Of a stretch of 64,000 nucleotides of DNA, positions 1-7,899 are shown one piece after another. Positions within the stretch are counted from its first letter, which is position 1; every line of letters begins with the position of its first letter. The stretch is from the NCBI GenBank assembly GCA_944320465.1, contig CALUHO010000001.1, positions 124,001-188,000 of the forward strand, written 5' to 3'. This DNA comes from an uncultured Bacteroidales bacterium (GTDB lineage Bacteria > Bacteroidota > Bacteroidia > Bacteroidales > P3). The notes under the pieces are model-generated. The model searched no databases and was not told the DNA's origin. It was given only the letters and a program-made list of their open reading frames with translations. The position numbers and the translations under genes were made by a program.

Positions 1-2
1 AA

Positions 3-641
3 ATGACTGACGGTTCTACGGTGCGCGTTGAGCAGGTGGTGGATCCCAATGACTGGAACACGTTGATGCTGCCGGCTCATTTGGCCTTGACTAATACGAC
101 GGATGATGCCTTGACCGTTACCTCCTCTTTGTCTCCTGTAACGGAACTGGCGGACGGTGCTTTCTTTTCCGATTGCACAATGGGTAGCTGTATGCCTGGT
201 TTTGATGGTAAAACCATATCCATACCTGGCGGTACGACCCTTTCCGACGATGCTGGTATAGCATGGGCATACGATTATACTCCTGCAACGGGTGATTACT
301 CTCCCTGGTCTTTGAATATTACCTACGCGGACAACACAGGTTACAGTATCACTTGCACCATAGAGTTTGTGCCTCTTCAACCTTCGGCCAACGAAAGCTT
401 GAATTCCGTGGCCATTGCCGCTTACCCCAATCCGGCATCGGATGAAGTTACTTTCAGCCTGGGCAATGTGAAGGATGGTTCCAAGCTTGTCCTGCGCGAC
501 ATGAGCGGCCGCACGGTCAAGATGCTTGACGCGGAAGCCGAAGTCAGCATGGATTTGGACGGCCTTTCCGCCGGTGTTTACTTCTACAGCTTGGAAGAAA
601 ACGGCAAGGCTGTTGTTACCCGTAAGCTTGTGGTTCGATAG
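3..641 (+). CDS. T9SS-sorted secreted protein, C-terminal part (5' truncated by window edge)
   Basis: The frame is open from the window edge, so this is probably the 3' end of a longer gene and the first ATG may be internal. The last ~75 residues form a T9SS type A sorting domain: AAYPNPASDE, then LVLRDMSGR, then LSAGVYFYS, ending in RKLVVR. This domain directs export across the outer membrane and is removed by the sortase PorU. The part before it is a beta-rich, Ser/Thr/Asp-rich segment with three cysteines and no family I recognise. Two strong hairpins follow the stop. Function beyond being a T9SS cargo is unknown. Confidence 0.8.
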   Translation: MTDGSTVRVEQVVDPNDWNTLMLPAHLALTNTTDDALTVTSSLSPVTELADGAFFSDCTMGSCMPGFDGKTISIPGGTTLSDDAGIAWAYDYTPATGDYSPWSLNITYADNTGYSITCTIEFVPLQPSANESLNSVAIAAYPNPASDEVTFSLGNVKDGSKLVLRDMSGRTVKMLDAEAEVSMDLDGLSAGVYFYSLEENGKAVVTRKLVVR

Positions 642-694
642 TTCAGTTCACTCAAAAGCAGCGTCGATTGCTGCTTGTCTTTGACCTTTTATGG

Positions 695-735
695 AAAACG
701 GCATCGGAGAAAGTTTCTCTGATGCCGTTTTTTTA
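695..735 (+). terminator. Rho-independent terminator
   Basis: The 18-nt arm starting AAAACGGCATC pairs with a downstream arm ending GATGCCGTTTT, with one G-U pair and a very short loop, and runs into seven T residues. It lies 54 bp after the stop of the first T9SS cargo gene. Confidence 0.85.
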
Positions 736-780
736 TTTCCAATTCTTTCCAATGTTTGCAATATTGGAAAGAATTGGAAA
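735..780. repeat. Second inverted repeat directly after the terminator
   Basis: The arm TTTCCAATTCTTTCCAAT is mirrored by ATTGGAAAGAATTGGAAA around a 10-nt spacer. It abuts the T-tract of the preceding terminator. It may be a backup terminator between the left gene and the convergent MATE gene, or a small palindromic repeat. Confidence 0.6.
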
Positions 781-870
781 GGACATGGGGTAGTGTTTCA
801 AACAGTGTGTCCGGAGATTGGGGAAAGCTTCATGTAACGAGGAGAAAATTTTCAAAGTCGAAGGTGACGC

Positions 871-2355
871 CTATGTCCGGGAATTGTGTTTCCCGAGCCG
901 GACATGTCCCGGTTTAAGCCAGCGGCCCCGGAAGAGGCGGATGAGGAAGATGGTTCCCCGGAAACAGAGTTCGGCACACATGGCAATCCAGACCCCGCGC
1001 AAGCCCAGGACAGGAGCCAGCAGTGCGGCGAGGGAAAGGCGGACGGCCCAGATGCTGAACAGGTTCATGCAACTGGGGACAAGCGTGCTGCCAGCTCCCA
1101 CGAAAACCCCGTAAGACACGATGGCCGCTGCGAACATGGGTTCGGCAAAGGCTTCTATGCGCAAGACCTCGGCACCCAGTTGCTTGATTTCTTCCACCGG
1201 GCTGAGGATGCCCATCATCTGCGGGGCAGCCACGTACATGATAACTCCCATGAATGTCATCACTGCCATGCCCAGGCCTACTGTCATCCGGGCAAAGCCC
1301 CGCGTGAGCTTGTAACGGCCAGCCCCTAGGCTCTGCCCCACGATGGTCGTGGCAGCATCCGAGATACCGTAGCCTGGCATGTAGCAAAGGCTTTCGGCCG
1401 TGATGGCAAACGAGTTAGCTGCAATGGCAATCGTGCCGAGAGGGGCTACAATCACGGTGGACATGATTTGCGCCCCGCACATGACCGTGCGTTCGAGCGC
1501 CATCGGAAGCCCTATGCGCGATGCCCGGCTCAGGCAGCGTTTCTGAGGGCGGAAAAGAGAAAAAACAGGCCGGGTCTTGCCTCGGGCGAAACCGATTTCC
1601 TTGCCGATAGCCAGGGAAGAAGAGCGGAAACAGAGGAATGAACTCATGATGGCGGAAGTGCAAAAAATGGCCACGGCTGTACCCAAGGCCGCTCCTGCCA
1701 CTCCCATGCCTGCTCCCGGCATCTCGAATTGCCAAGCCCCTATGGAAAGCGTCCGGGTCGGGAAAATGAACAACATGTTGAATACCACGTCCAAGATGCA
1801 CATCAGCAAGCTTAGCAAGCTGGGGACGCGCATGTTCCCGCTGCATCGCAGCATGCTGCCTGACAGATAGTTCAATTGCAGGAACGGCAAGGATAGTGCG
1901 TAGATGGCAAAGTAGGACGAAGCGCCGGCATTGATGTCCTCGTTGCCGCCCAGCCATTCTGGCAGCGGGTTGCTGATGCCTACCCCGATTCCTGCCAGAC
2001 AGAAGCTGCAAAGCCCGGTCACGAAGAAGGCCTGCCTTAGGACTTCCTTGGCGCTTTTGGTATCGTTCGCCCCGATGAAATGCGCCACTTGGACGGAAAA
2101 AGAGGTGGCAATGGCCACGCAGAGTCCGTTGAAGAGCCATGTGGTGGTGGACACCAAACCGATAGAGGCGGAGGCTTCCGCGCCGAGGCTACCCACCATG
2201 GAGGCATCGATATAAATCATCAGGATGCCGGAAAGCTGGGCTAGGATGGAGGGAATGCTAAGGCGGGCAATCAGGCTGAACCGTTGGCGGCGGCTCATGG
2301 GATGCCCGTCTCGGATCAGGCCTAACAGTATGTCCTCTTTTTTCTGCTTTTGCAT
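871..2355 (-). CDS. MATE family efflux transporter
   Basis: A 494-residue polytopic membrane protein with the length and ~12 hydrophobic segments expected of the MATE (multidrug and toxic compound extrusion) family. The N-terminal half has the typical layout: a short basic cytosolic start, a first helix with SIPSILAQLSG, then IDASMVGSLG, then a TTTWLFNGLCVAIATS segment. MATE proteins export cationic drugs or metabolites using H+ or Na+ gradients; the substrate cannot be inferred here. The ATG at 2355 is the first in frame and leaves a hydrophilic tail of ~30 residues before the first helix. It lies 138 bp after the malY-like gene on the same strand, so the two may be co-transcribed. Confidence 0.9.
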   Translation of the reverse strand: MQKQKKEDILLGLIRDGHPMSRRQRFSLIARLSIPSILAQLSGILMIYIDASMVGSLGAEASASIGLVSTTTWLFNGLCVAIATSFSVQVAHFIGANDTKSAKEVLRQAFFVTGLCSFCLAGIGVGISNPLPEWLGGNEDINAGASSYFAIYALSLPFLQLNYLSGSMLRCSGNMRVPSLLSLLMCILDVVFNMLFIFPTRTLSIGAWQFEMPGAGMGVAGAALGTAVAIFCTSAIMSSFLCFRSSSLAIGKEIGFARGKTRPVFSLFRPQKRCLSRASRIGLPMALERTVMCGAQIMSTVIVAPLGTIAIAANSFAITAESLCYMPGYGISDAATTIVGQSLGAGRYKLTRGFARMTVGLGMAVMTFMGVIMYVAAPQMMGILSPVEEIKQLGAEVLRIEAFAEPMFAAAIVSYGVFVGAGSTLVPSCMNLFSIWAVRLSLAALLAPVLGLRGVWIAMCAELCFRGTIFLIRLFRGRWLKPGHVRLGKHNSRT

Positions 2356-2493
2356 TTATTGTAAATTCTGTCAGATGGATCGGTCGCAGCCCTGCCGCGG
2401 TTCTGTCCGACGGTGCTGGATGCAAAGCAGGAATCGGTCAGGTTTCCCTTTTTGCGGTGTCGGATCGCGATATGGGGTTTTGATGGAAATTGG

Positions 2494-3663
2494 TCATTCC
2501 CACCGTTTCAATACGCTGTGCAGGCGTTCCAGGCCGTCCTGCAGCCTTGGGCGCGGGCAGGCGATGTTGAGCCGGAGGAAATCCTCGCCTCCCGGGCCGT
2601 ATATCGTGCCGGGACTGAGCATCACCTTGGCATCGTGCAGCAGTAATCCCGCTAATTCGCCCGAATGCAGGCCGCTGGCTTTGATGTTGATCCATGGCAG
2701 GTAAGTGCCTTCCAAGGGCAGGATGGGGTATCGGGGCAGCTTTTCGGAAAAGAATCGCAGGACATGCTGATAGTTCTCCCAAAGATAGATACGGAGCGCG
2801 TCTAACCAATCTTCTCCTTGGTCGTAAGCGGCTACCAAGGCTTCCACGCCGAAAGGGTTCACATCACATACTTCATTGATATTGATTGCCTTGTCTATTT
2901 TTTCCCGGATTCCGGCATCGGCTGTTACGATATTGGAAATCTGCAAGCCTGCAATGTTGAAAGCTTTGGTAGGGGAGTTGCAGGTGGCCGAATGCGTCAG
3001 GAATTCCTGGGAAAGGGACGCGAAAGGCGTGTAGTCGTGGCCGGGATAGGTCAGTTCGCAGTGGATTTCGTCAGCGATGACAAAGACATTGTTCTTGAGG
3101 CAGATTTGTCCTATCCGGAGCAGCTCGTCCCATGTCCAGACCCTGCCTGCCGGGTTATGCGGGTTGCAGAGAATCATCACCTTGGCCTTCGGGTCGGAAG
3201 CTTTGGCTTCGAGCTCTTCAAAATCGATGCTGTAAGCGTTGCCCTCGTAACGCAGCTGGTTGGCAGCAAGCTCGCAGCCGTTGTTTCGGATGGAAGAGAA
3301 AAAGCAGTTGTAGGCCGGGGTCTGCACGATTACCTTGTCGCCTGGCTGGGTCATGGCTTTGAGGATGGCCGAGATGGCAGGGACGACTCCGGAAGTGTAG
3401 ATGACCCATTCAGGCTCGATTTTCCATCCATGACGGCGTTCGAACCAGGATTGCAATGCCCGGTAGTAGGCATCGGGTACTTTGGTATAGCCGAAGATAC
3501 CGTGGGCGACCCGTTTCCGTAGGGCTTCGATGATGGCCGGAGCGGTCTGGAAATCCATGTCGGCGACCCACATGGGCAATACGCTCTCGTCTTCGGGTGT
3601 GTCCCATTTGTAAGAGTTGGTTCCACGGCGGGGAATCAGGGTGTCGAAATCGAAGTTCTTCAT
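2494..3663 (-). CDS. MalY/PatB-type PLP-dependent C-S lyase (cystathionine beta-lyase-like aminotransferase)
   Basis: A 389-residue fold-type I PLP enzyme. The start (NFDFDTLIPRRGTNSYKWD) and the LPMWVADMDF segment are hallmarks of the MalY/PatB subfamily. The catalytic lysine is K233 in SPTKAFNIAG, and D198 in IADEIHCEL should bind the PLP pyridine nitrogen. NPHNPAGRVW is the cofactor-pocket loop and the C-terminal FLRLNIACPR carries the carboxylate-binding arginine. Family members cleave C-S bonds (cystathionine to homocysteine, or cysteine to H2S and pyruvate); some E. coli relatives also act as regulators. Length is normal. A promoter-like box lies about 50 bp upstream of the start, at the edge of a dispersed repeat. 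Confidence 0.9.
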   Translation of the reverse strand: MKNFDFDTLIPRRGTNSYKWDTPEDESVLPMWVADMDFQTAPAIIEALRKRVAHGIFGYTKVPDAYYRALQSWFERRHGWKIEPEWVIYTSGVVPAISAILKAMTQPGDKVIVQTPAYNCFFSSIRNNGCELAANQLRYEGNAYSIDFEELEAKASDPKAKVMILCNPHNPAGRVWTWDELLRIGQICLKNNVFVIADEIHCELTYPGHDYTPFASLSQEFLTHSATCNSPTKAFNIAGLQISNIVTADAGIREKIDKAININEVCDVNPFGVEALVAAYDQGEDWLDALRIYLWENYQHVLRFFSEKLPRYPILPLEGTYLPWINIKASGLHSGELAGLLLHDAKVMLSPGTIYGPGGEDFLRLNIACPRPRLQDGLERLHSVLKRWE

Positions 3664-3713
3664 CTTTTTGCTGTTATGAAAGCTTGCCGGGCCTCATGCC
3701 GGGAAGGTCGCTG

Positions 3714-3721
3714 CAAAGTTA
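3714..3721 (-). promoter_or_regulatory. Bacteroidetes-type -7 box for the C-S lyase gene
   Basis: On the minus strand the sequence reads TAACTTTG, matching the Bacteroidetes consensus TAnnTTTG. It is ~50 bp upstream of the ATG at 3663. No good TTTG was found at the -33 distance. Its first base is the end base of the adjacent dispersed repeat. Confidence 0.5.
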
Positions 3722-3912
3722 ACCCAAATCGGTCATTAGATTTTGGGGAGATTGCCCGCTTCTGTCCGCAGCATGCTTCTGGCCTGGCCGGAGGCGGGCC
3801 ACGTCGAGGCGTAGCGAGGAGCAGGATGCGGACAGAAGCGGGCAAGATGCCCGAAAGCCTCATTTTCCTAACCGAAAACAAATCCGGCGTGTCTAATGGA
3901 CCGATTTGGGTT
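3721..3912 (-). repeat. Dispersed ~195-bp repeat element, copy B
   Basis: Both ends read AACCCAAATCGG inward (one as ...CCGATTTGGGTT), so the unit has terminal inverted repeats. Its reverse complement matches 34808-35005 over the whole length: shared internal blocks include the GGGCATCTTGCCCGCTTCTG region, a CGCTACGCCTCGACG block and a GGCCAGGCCAGAAGCATGCT block. It has no coding capacity. It sits exactly at the 5' break of the truncated subtilase gene, which suggests it took part in that rearrangement. Confidence 0.8.
3723..3748 (-). repeat. REP-like hairpin, copy 1 (conserved-loop type)
   Basis: On the minus strand the arm CCCAAA, a loop close to TCTGATGACCGA (here TCTAATGACCGA) and the arm TTTGGG form a small stem-loop. 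It is the outer end of the dispersed element. The same stem and loop recur at 4904, 12413, 34979 and, decayed, 58102. Confidence 0.65.
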
Positions 3913-3941
3913 CAAGGAATGCATGGAAATAGTCGTGGCTC

Positions 3942-4883
3942 TTGGTCTCGGTGGGGATGCCGAATTTCTTGCTGTTGTCCTTCGATTCTGCCTTGGATTA
4001 CCGCGACATACGTTCCATCTTGATGGCTTCAGCCCAGCCTTCGCTTACAGCTGGCATTGCGGAAAATTCCGGCATTGTGGATGCGGCGGCGGCTTTGCGC
4101 GCAGCGGCGGAGTATGAAAAGCCTTACGAACCGGCTTATTTGGAAAATTTCAGCATTGTCAAGACGGATGGGAACGTGGTACCGGCATTGTATTGGTCGG
4201 TAGACGAGTCGGCATCGAAACCGGCTTGCTTGCGGATTTACCGGGATAATCTTTTGCTCAAGGACAATCTTGACCCTCTGGCGGAGGTGTTTTACGATTC
4301 CACGGCGCGGGGCGGCTGGACACATTGCTACGAGATTTGCGAGGTGGATGCCGAGGGCAAGGAGAGCTACCGGATCATGCAGCTTTTGACAATGCCTGCG
4401 CAATGCAATCTGTATTTGATGGTGTCGCCGGAAGGTGCCGGCACGGTGAAAGGCAGCGGGATGTACGAAGAAGGCACTTCTGCCGTTATCGTGGCCAAGG
4501 CTAATCCGGGATGGAAGTTCGATTACTGGAATTTGCAAGGGCAGGTATTCAACGAGTCCGATTCGATTTCGGTCATTGTGGGGACGAGCGCGCGTTTGAC
4601 GGCGATGTTCTCCAGCGAGACGGCCAACGAGGTCTTGCCGGGCTCGGCCATGCCGGAAATCCGATTGGCTCCCAACCCTGCCGATGAGGCTTTTGTCTTG
4701 CAAGGCGTGGATGCCGGTGAAGTGGAACAGGTTATGCTGCTCGATATGCAGGGTTCGGTTCTGAAAACCTGGTCTGGCAAGGCGGATGCTTTCATTGTGG
4801 AGGATTTGAGGCCGGGCGTGTACTTAGTGGCAGTCTGTCTGAAGGCCGGCCAGACTCGGGTTCTGAAGCTTGTTGTGCGATAG
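3942..4883 (+). pseudogene. C-terminal remnant of an S8 subtilase (catalytic domain lost, T9SS domain kept)
   Basis: The frame starts with 313 residues and no signal peptide. From about residue 8 onward it aligns with the intact subtilase immediately downstream: LLSFDSALDYRDIRSIL corresponds to LMLSYDSTLTKDEILSIL, and GIVDAAAALRAAAEY to GIVDAAAALARIARY. It then continues through a Fn3-like segment, a divergent InlB-type repeat (VSPEGAGTVKGSGMYEEGT...GWKFDYW) and a complete T9SS sorting domain ending LKLVVR. The Asp, His and Ser catalytic motifs are all missing. The homology stops about 50 bp after a dispersed repeat. Probably a non-functional relic of a duplicated protease; it cannot be secreted as it stands. 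Confidence 0.75.
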
Positions 4884-4903
4884 TTTTTGGACTTTTCATG
4901 ATA

Positions 4904-4931
4904 CCCCCGGAGTCTGATGACCGATTGGGGA
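4904..4931. repeat. REP-like hairpin, copy 2
   Basis: CCCC and GGGG arms flank a loop containing TCTGATGACCGA, the same loop as at the other copies. It lies ~20 bp after the stop of the truncated subtilase and is not joined to a full dispersed element. Confidence 0.6.
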
Positions 4932-4976
4932 TAATAGGATTGCCGCGAGGCAACCCGGAAGTTTGGTTTTGGTTGT

Positions 4977-5002
4977 AGTGCCGGTCCTTGGTGGCCGGCA
5001 CT
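4977..5002 (+). terminator. Terminator-like hairpin after the subtilase remnant
   Basis: AGTGCCGG pairs with CCGGCACT around a 10-nt loop and is followed by TCTTATATT. It separates the remnant from the promoter of the intact subtilase. Confidence 0.5.
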
Positions 5003-5068
5003 TCTTATATTGATTGCCGCCATCGCTTGAAAGAACGGGTGAATGCGGGGTCATGACGGATTTATATA

Positions 5069-5076
5069 TAAATTTG
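5069..5076 (+). promoter_or_regulatory. Candidate -7 box for the subtilase gene
   Basis: TAAATTTG matches TAnnTTTG and lies ~70 bp upstream of the chosen ATG at 5146. No TTTG is seen at the usual -33 distance, so this is tentative. Confidence 0.4.
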
Positions 5077-5145
5077 CGGAGATTGCATTGAGTGCAAAGA
5101 TATTATCGCGGAACAGGACTTTTAAACTTGACTAAAACAAAAGCT

Positions 5146-7380
5146 ATGAAAACAAGGATGATGAAAAGGATTTCTTCTTTTGCCTGCTTGGCAATAGGAG
5201 CCATAGGATGGTTGCAGGCTCAGCCTCCGTTGGATTTGATCAGCCCGGTGGGACAAAGTAAGTCACAGGTATTATCAAGGCAGAGGGCAGGCGGTTCTGC
5301 GTTTTATTTGAAACTGAAGGCCGATGCCAAGAAAGGGATGCCGACGAGGAAGGCGGGAACGCTTGTGCAGGCGGGAGAACTGCCCATGCAAGCCTTGCGG
5401 CAGGCTGCCGGGACGGGACAAATTAAGAAAATAATCCATGTGGGCATAAGCTCTGCGCCCCAGACCCAGGGAATATTCCGGATAGATTGCGCCAATGACA
5501 GCATCGGGGCTGCATTGATGCAGGCATTGCAGGCTGATCCGGCGGTAGAGTACGTGGAAAAAGTCCCTGTCCGGCGCATATCGGCGCAAGCGGGTTCTTT
5601 ATCCGATTCCGATTGGACGATTCCCGACGACCCTTATTACCAGCCCGATTGCGTTTCGCCTTACAGTATACGATGGCACTTGGACTTGATTCATGCCGAG
5701 GAGGCTTGGTCTATTGTGCAGGGGAATCCGGATGTCCGGGTGGCGGTGGTGGACAATGCGGTCTGGGGCGAGCACGAGGACTTGCAGATAGATTCCTCCT
5801 TGCAATACAATGCCGCTACCGGGGAATCGAGCAGCAGGCCTCCGCTCTCCTACGATAATACGCGCCTATACGAAGATTCGGATTCCCTGAACACTTTTTC
5901 CATGTGGTCGCACGGGACGCATTGCGCGGGTTTGGTGGGTGCTTTGACCAATAACGCTGTGGGCGTTGCATCCGTGGCGGGCGGCATCAGTTTGATGGGG
6001 GTTTCTTCTTCCGAGCCGGAGGATCCTTTCGTCATGCCTTACACAATGGAAGGGATTGCTTGGGCGGTTGAAAACGGGGCCGATGTGATCAGCATGTCTT
6101 TCGGTTCGCTCGATTCTTCCGAGGCTGAACATGAAATAATCAAGGCGGCGGCAGCGCAAGGGGTGATTTTGGTGGGAAGCGCCGGGAATAACGGATGGAT
6201 TGTGGACTTCTATCCGGCGGCCTACCCGGAAGTGATTTCGGTGGGTTCGTGCAATGCCGATAAAGGCCGCAGCGATTTCTCCAATTTCGGCGATTGGGTC
6301 GACATATGGTCTCCCGGCGGCTACAACGAGAGCAATATTTCCGTTTTCAGCACCACCTACTGCTATAACTTGGCAATGGCTTACGCCATTCCTTCTTTGT
6401 CGGGCGTGTATTACGATATGATGAACGGGACTTCGATGGCCGCTCCTCTCATTTCGTCCGTGGTGGCCTTGATGCTGTCCTATGACTCTACTCTGACCAA
6501 GGATGAGATACTTTCCATCCTGCAAGCATCCTCGCAGCTTTCGCCCGACGGGAGCATATCCCCTGCCACCGGGATTGTGGACGCGGCAGCGGCTTTGGCG
6601 CGGATAGCGCGGTACGGAAAGCCTTTCCATCCCCGCTGGCTTCAGTCCGTCTCGGCATGGCGGGAAGCGGATAGCCCTTATCCGAATATTGCCTGGACTT
6701 TGGGCGGTGCGGAAGCGGATTCTTCCGTCTTTTTGCGTCTGTACCGGAACAGGGTGGTTGTGAAAGACAGCATTCCGTTGGATGCCGAACCTTTTTTTAC
6801 CGATAGCACGGCACCAAGGGGAGATACCCTGTATTACGCTTTATGCGAGGTGGTGGCAGGAAAGGAGAGCTACCGTGAGGGATGCGTTTTTGCCAATCCG
6901 GCTCTTTATTCCATAACGTTGGATGTTTGGCCGGAAGGCACCGGGACGGCAAACGGTGCGGGGTATTACGAAGCTGGGACGTGGGCTTATATTGAAGCTG
7001 TTCCAAATTCGGGTTGGTTGTTTGATTCTTGGGAAAAAGAAGGGGGCGGGAGTTACCGTTTGCAGTCGATGCGTGTCCTGATGGATGAGGATGCAACCTA
7101 TACTGCTGTTTTCAAAGAAGATGCGTCGGTGGAAAGCATGGAGCAGGACAAGGGCTTGTTGTTGATGCCTAATCCTGCCAAAGGATGGTTTTCGTTGTCC
7201 TTGTCATGCGATGCCAAGATGGAAGAGATACGTCTGTACGATATGCAGTCCCGCCTTGTCCGTGTTTATACGGGACAGCAGGAGGCGTGTGCGTTGGATG
7301 GCATCCCTTCCGGTCTTTATTTTGTGGAAGTCCGTTTGGCCGGGCAGGCATCGCAAACCATGAAACTGATAGTGGAATAA
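5146..7380 (+). CDS. Secreted S8 family subtilisin-like serine protease, T9SS cargo
   Basis: I chose the ATG at 5146 because it opens a clear signal peptide (MKTRMMKRISSFACLAIGA, then LQAQ); an upstream GTG in frame would bury it. The mature 744-residue protein has a propeptide (~30-150), then the S8 domain with the catalytic triad D203 (VAVVDNAV), H256 (SHGTHCAG) and S430 (NGTSMAAP); N348 in GSAGNNG is the oxyanion residue. After it come a Fn3-like segment (~500-580), a divergent InlB B-repeat (~585-650) and a T9SS sorting domain (~670-744). It should act outside the cell or on the surface, cleaving proteins. The gene upstream is a truncated paralogue, so this locus was a tandem pair. Confidence 0.92.
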   Translation: MKTRMMKRISSFACLAIGAIGWLQAQPPLDLISPVGQSKSQVLSRQRAGGSAFYLKLKADAKKGMPTRKAGTLVQAGELPMQALRQAAGTGQIKKIIHVGISSAPQTQGIFRIDCANDSIGAALMQALQADPAVEYVEKVPVRRISAQAGSLSDSDWTIPDDPYYQPDCVSPYSIRWHLDLIHAEEAWSIVQGNPDVRVAVVDNAVWGEHEDLQIDSSLQYNAATGESSSRPPLSYDNTRLYEDSDSLNTFSMWSHGTHCAGLVGALTNNAVGVASVAGGISLMGVSSSEPEDPFVMPYTMEGIAWAVENGADVISMSFGSLDSSEAEHEIIKAAAAQGVILVGSAGNNGWIVDFYPAAYPEVISVGSCNADKGRSDFSNFGDWVDIWSPGGYNESNISVFSTTYCYNLAMAYAIPSLSGVYYDMMNGTSMAAPLISSVVALMLSYDSTLTKDEILSILQASSQLSPDGSISPATGIVDAAAALARIARYGKPFHPRWLQSVSAWREADSPYPNIAWTLGGAEADSSVFLRLYRNRVVVKDSIPLDAEPFFTDSTAPRGDTLYYALCEVVAGKESYREGCVFANPALYSITLDVWPEGTGTANGAGYYEAGTWAYIEAVPNSGWLFDSWEKEGGGSYRLQSMRVLMDEDATYTAVFKEDASVESMEQDKGLLLMPNPAKGWFSLSLSCDAKMEEIRLYDMQSRLVRVYTGQQEACALDGIPSGLYFVEVRLAGQASQTMKLIVE

Positions 7381-7560
7381 AGCCTGCAAAATCCCATGAG
7401 GGAATAGTGTGGAAGGCTTCGTGTTTTATGTTGTCCTTTACGATATAGGTGTTTTGTAAACCTTTGACTTGTTTTGATGTTTTTGCAAAGAGGAAACAGA
7501 TATAAGATTGTTATCTAAAAATGACAAATTCCATAAAGATTGTCGTTTTTGATAAGCAAA

Positions 7561-7584
7561 AGGGGAGGCTCGAAGGCCTCCCCT
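7561..7584 (-). terminator. Terminator after the first micro-membrane-protein gene
   Basis: On the minus strand AGGGGAGGC pairs with GCCTCCCCT around CTTCGA and is followed by TTTTGC. It lies ~90 bp after the stop codon at 7675. A GGTTTTTGGTTG motif precedes it (plus-strand complement at 7605-7616), as at the second locus. Confidence 0.7.
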
Positions 7585-7674
7585 GGCAACCAAAACCATT
7601 ATGACAACCAAAAACCATGAAAAGCAGCGGCGGTTCTTCTTGCCGTCCGGCAGCACCGCTGCACTCCAAGGCGT

Positions 7675-7800
7675 TCAGATAGTCCGGATGATAAGGAAAA
7701 CGATTACGCCGATGCCAATCAGGGAAGAGACCATGATAGGTATCAGGTAGCGTGACATGCGCGAGGCGATTCCCTTTTCTTGTTTTTCTGTTTTTTCCAT
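7675..7800 (-). CDS. 41-residue single-pass membrane peptide (paralogue of 12721-12840)
   Basis: A tiny gene below usual length cut-offs. It starts MEKTEKQEKGIASRMSRYLI, continues into the hydrophobic stretch PIMVSSLIGIGVIVFLII and ends RTI. The layout is a charged cytosolic N-terminus of ~18 residues and one transmembrane helix. A 39-residue relative exists 5 kb away with the same MEKTE start and PIMV-SL-GI-VV pattern. Both lie on the minus strand directly downstream of the terminator of a giant GLUG/Big2 T9SS protein gene and both are followed by their own terminator. Conservation of frame, start and hydrophobic pattern while DNA diverges argues for a real protein. Function unknown; possibilities include a partner of the large protein, a small regulator or a toxin-like peptide. 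Confidence 0.7.
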   Translation of the reverse strand: MEKTEKQEKGIASRMSRYLIPIMVSSLIGIGVIVFLIIRTI

Positions 7801-7856
7801 TAATTCAAAGCCGATTCTACTATAAGAATCCGATTAAAAGTGTTTTTCAAAAAGAT

Positions 7857-7890
7857 AGAAGCATGCCGGTCGTGACTCGGCACGCTTCTA
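7857..7890 (-). terminator. Terminator of the first giant GLUG/Big2 gene
   Basis: On the minus strand AGAAGCGTGCCG pairs with CGGCATGCTTCT (one G-U) around a 9-nt loop, followed by ATCTTTTT. It is 10 bp after the stop codon. Confidence 0.8.
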
Positions 7891-7899
7891 CTGAGAATG

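Noticed and set aside
7438..7656. 72-codon open frame on the minus strand
   Set aside because: It overlaps the terminator hairpin at 7561-7584 and has no relatives in the paralogous locus.
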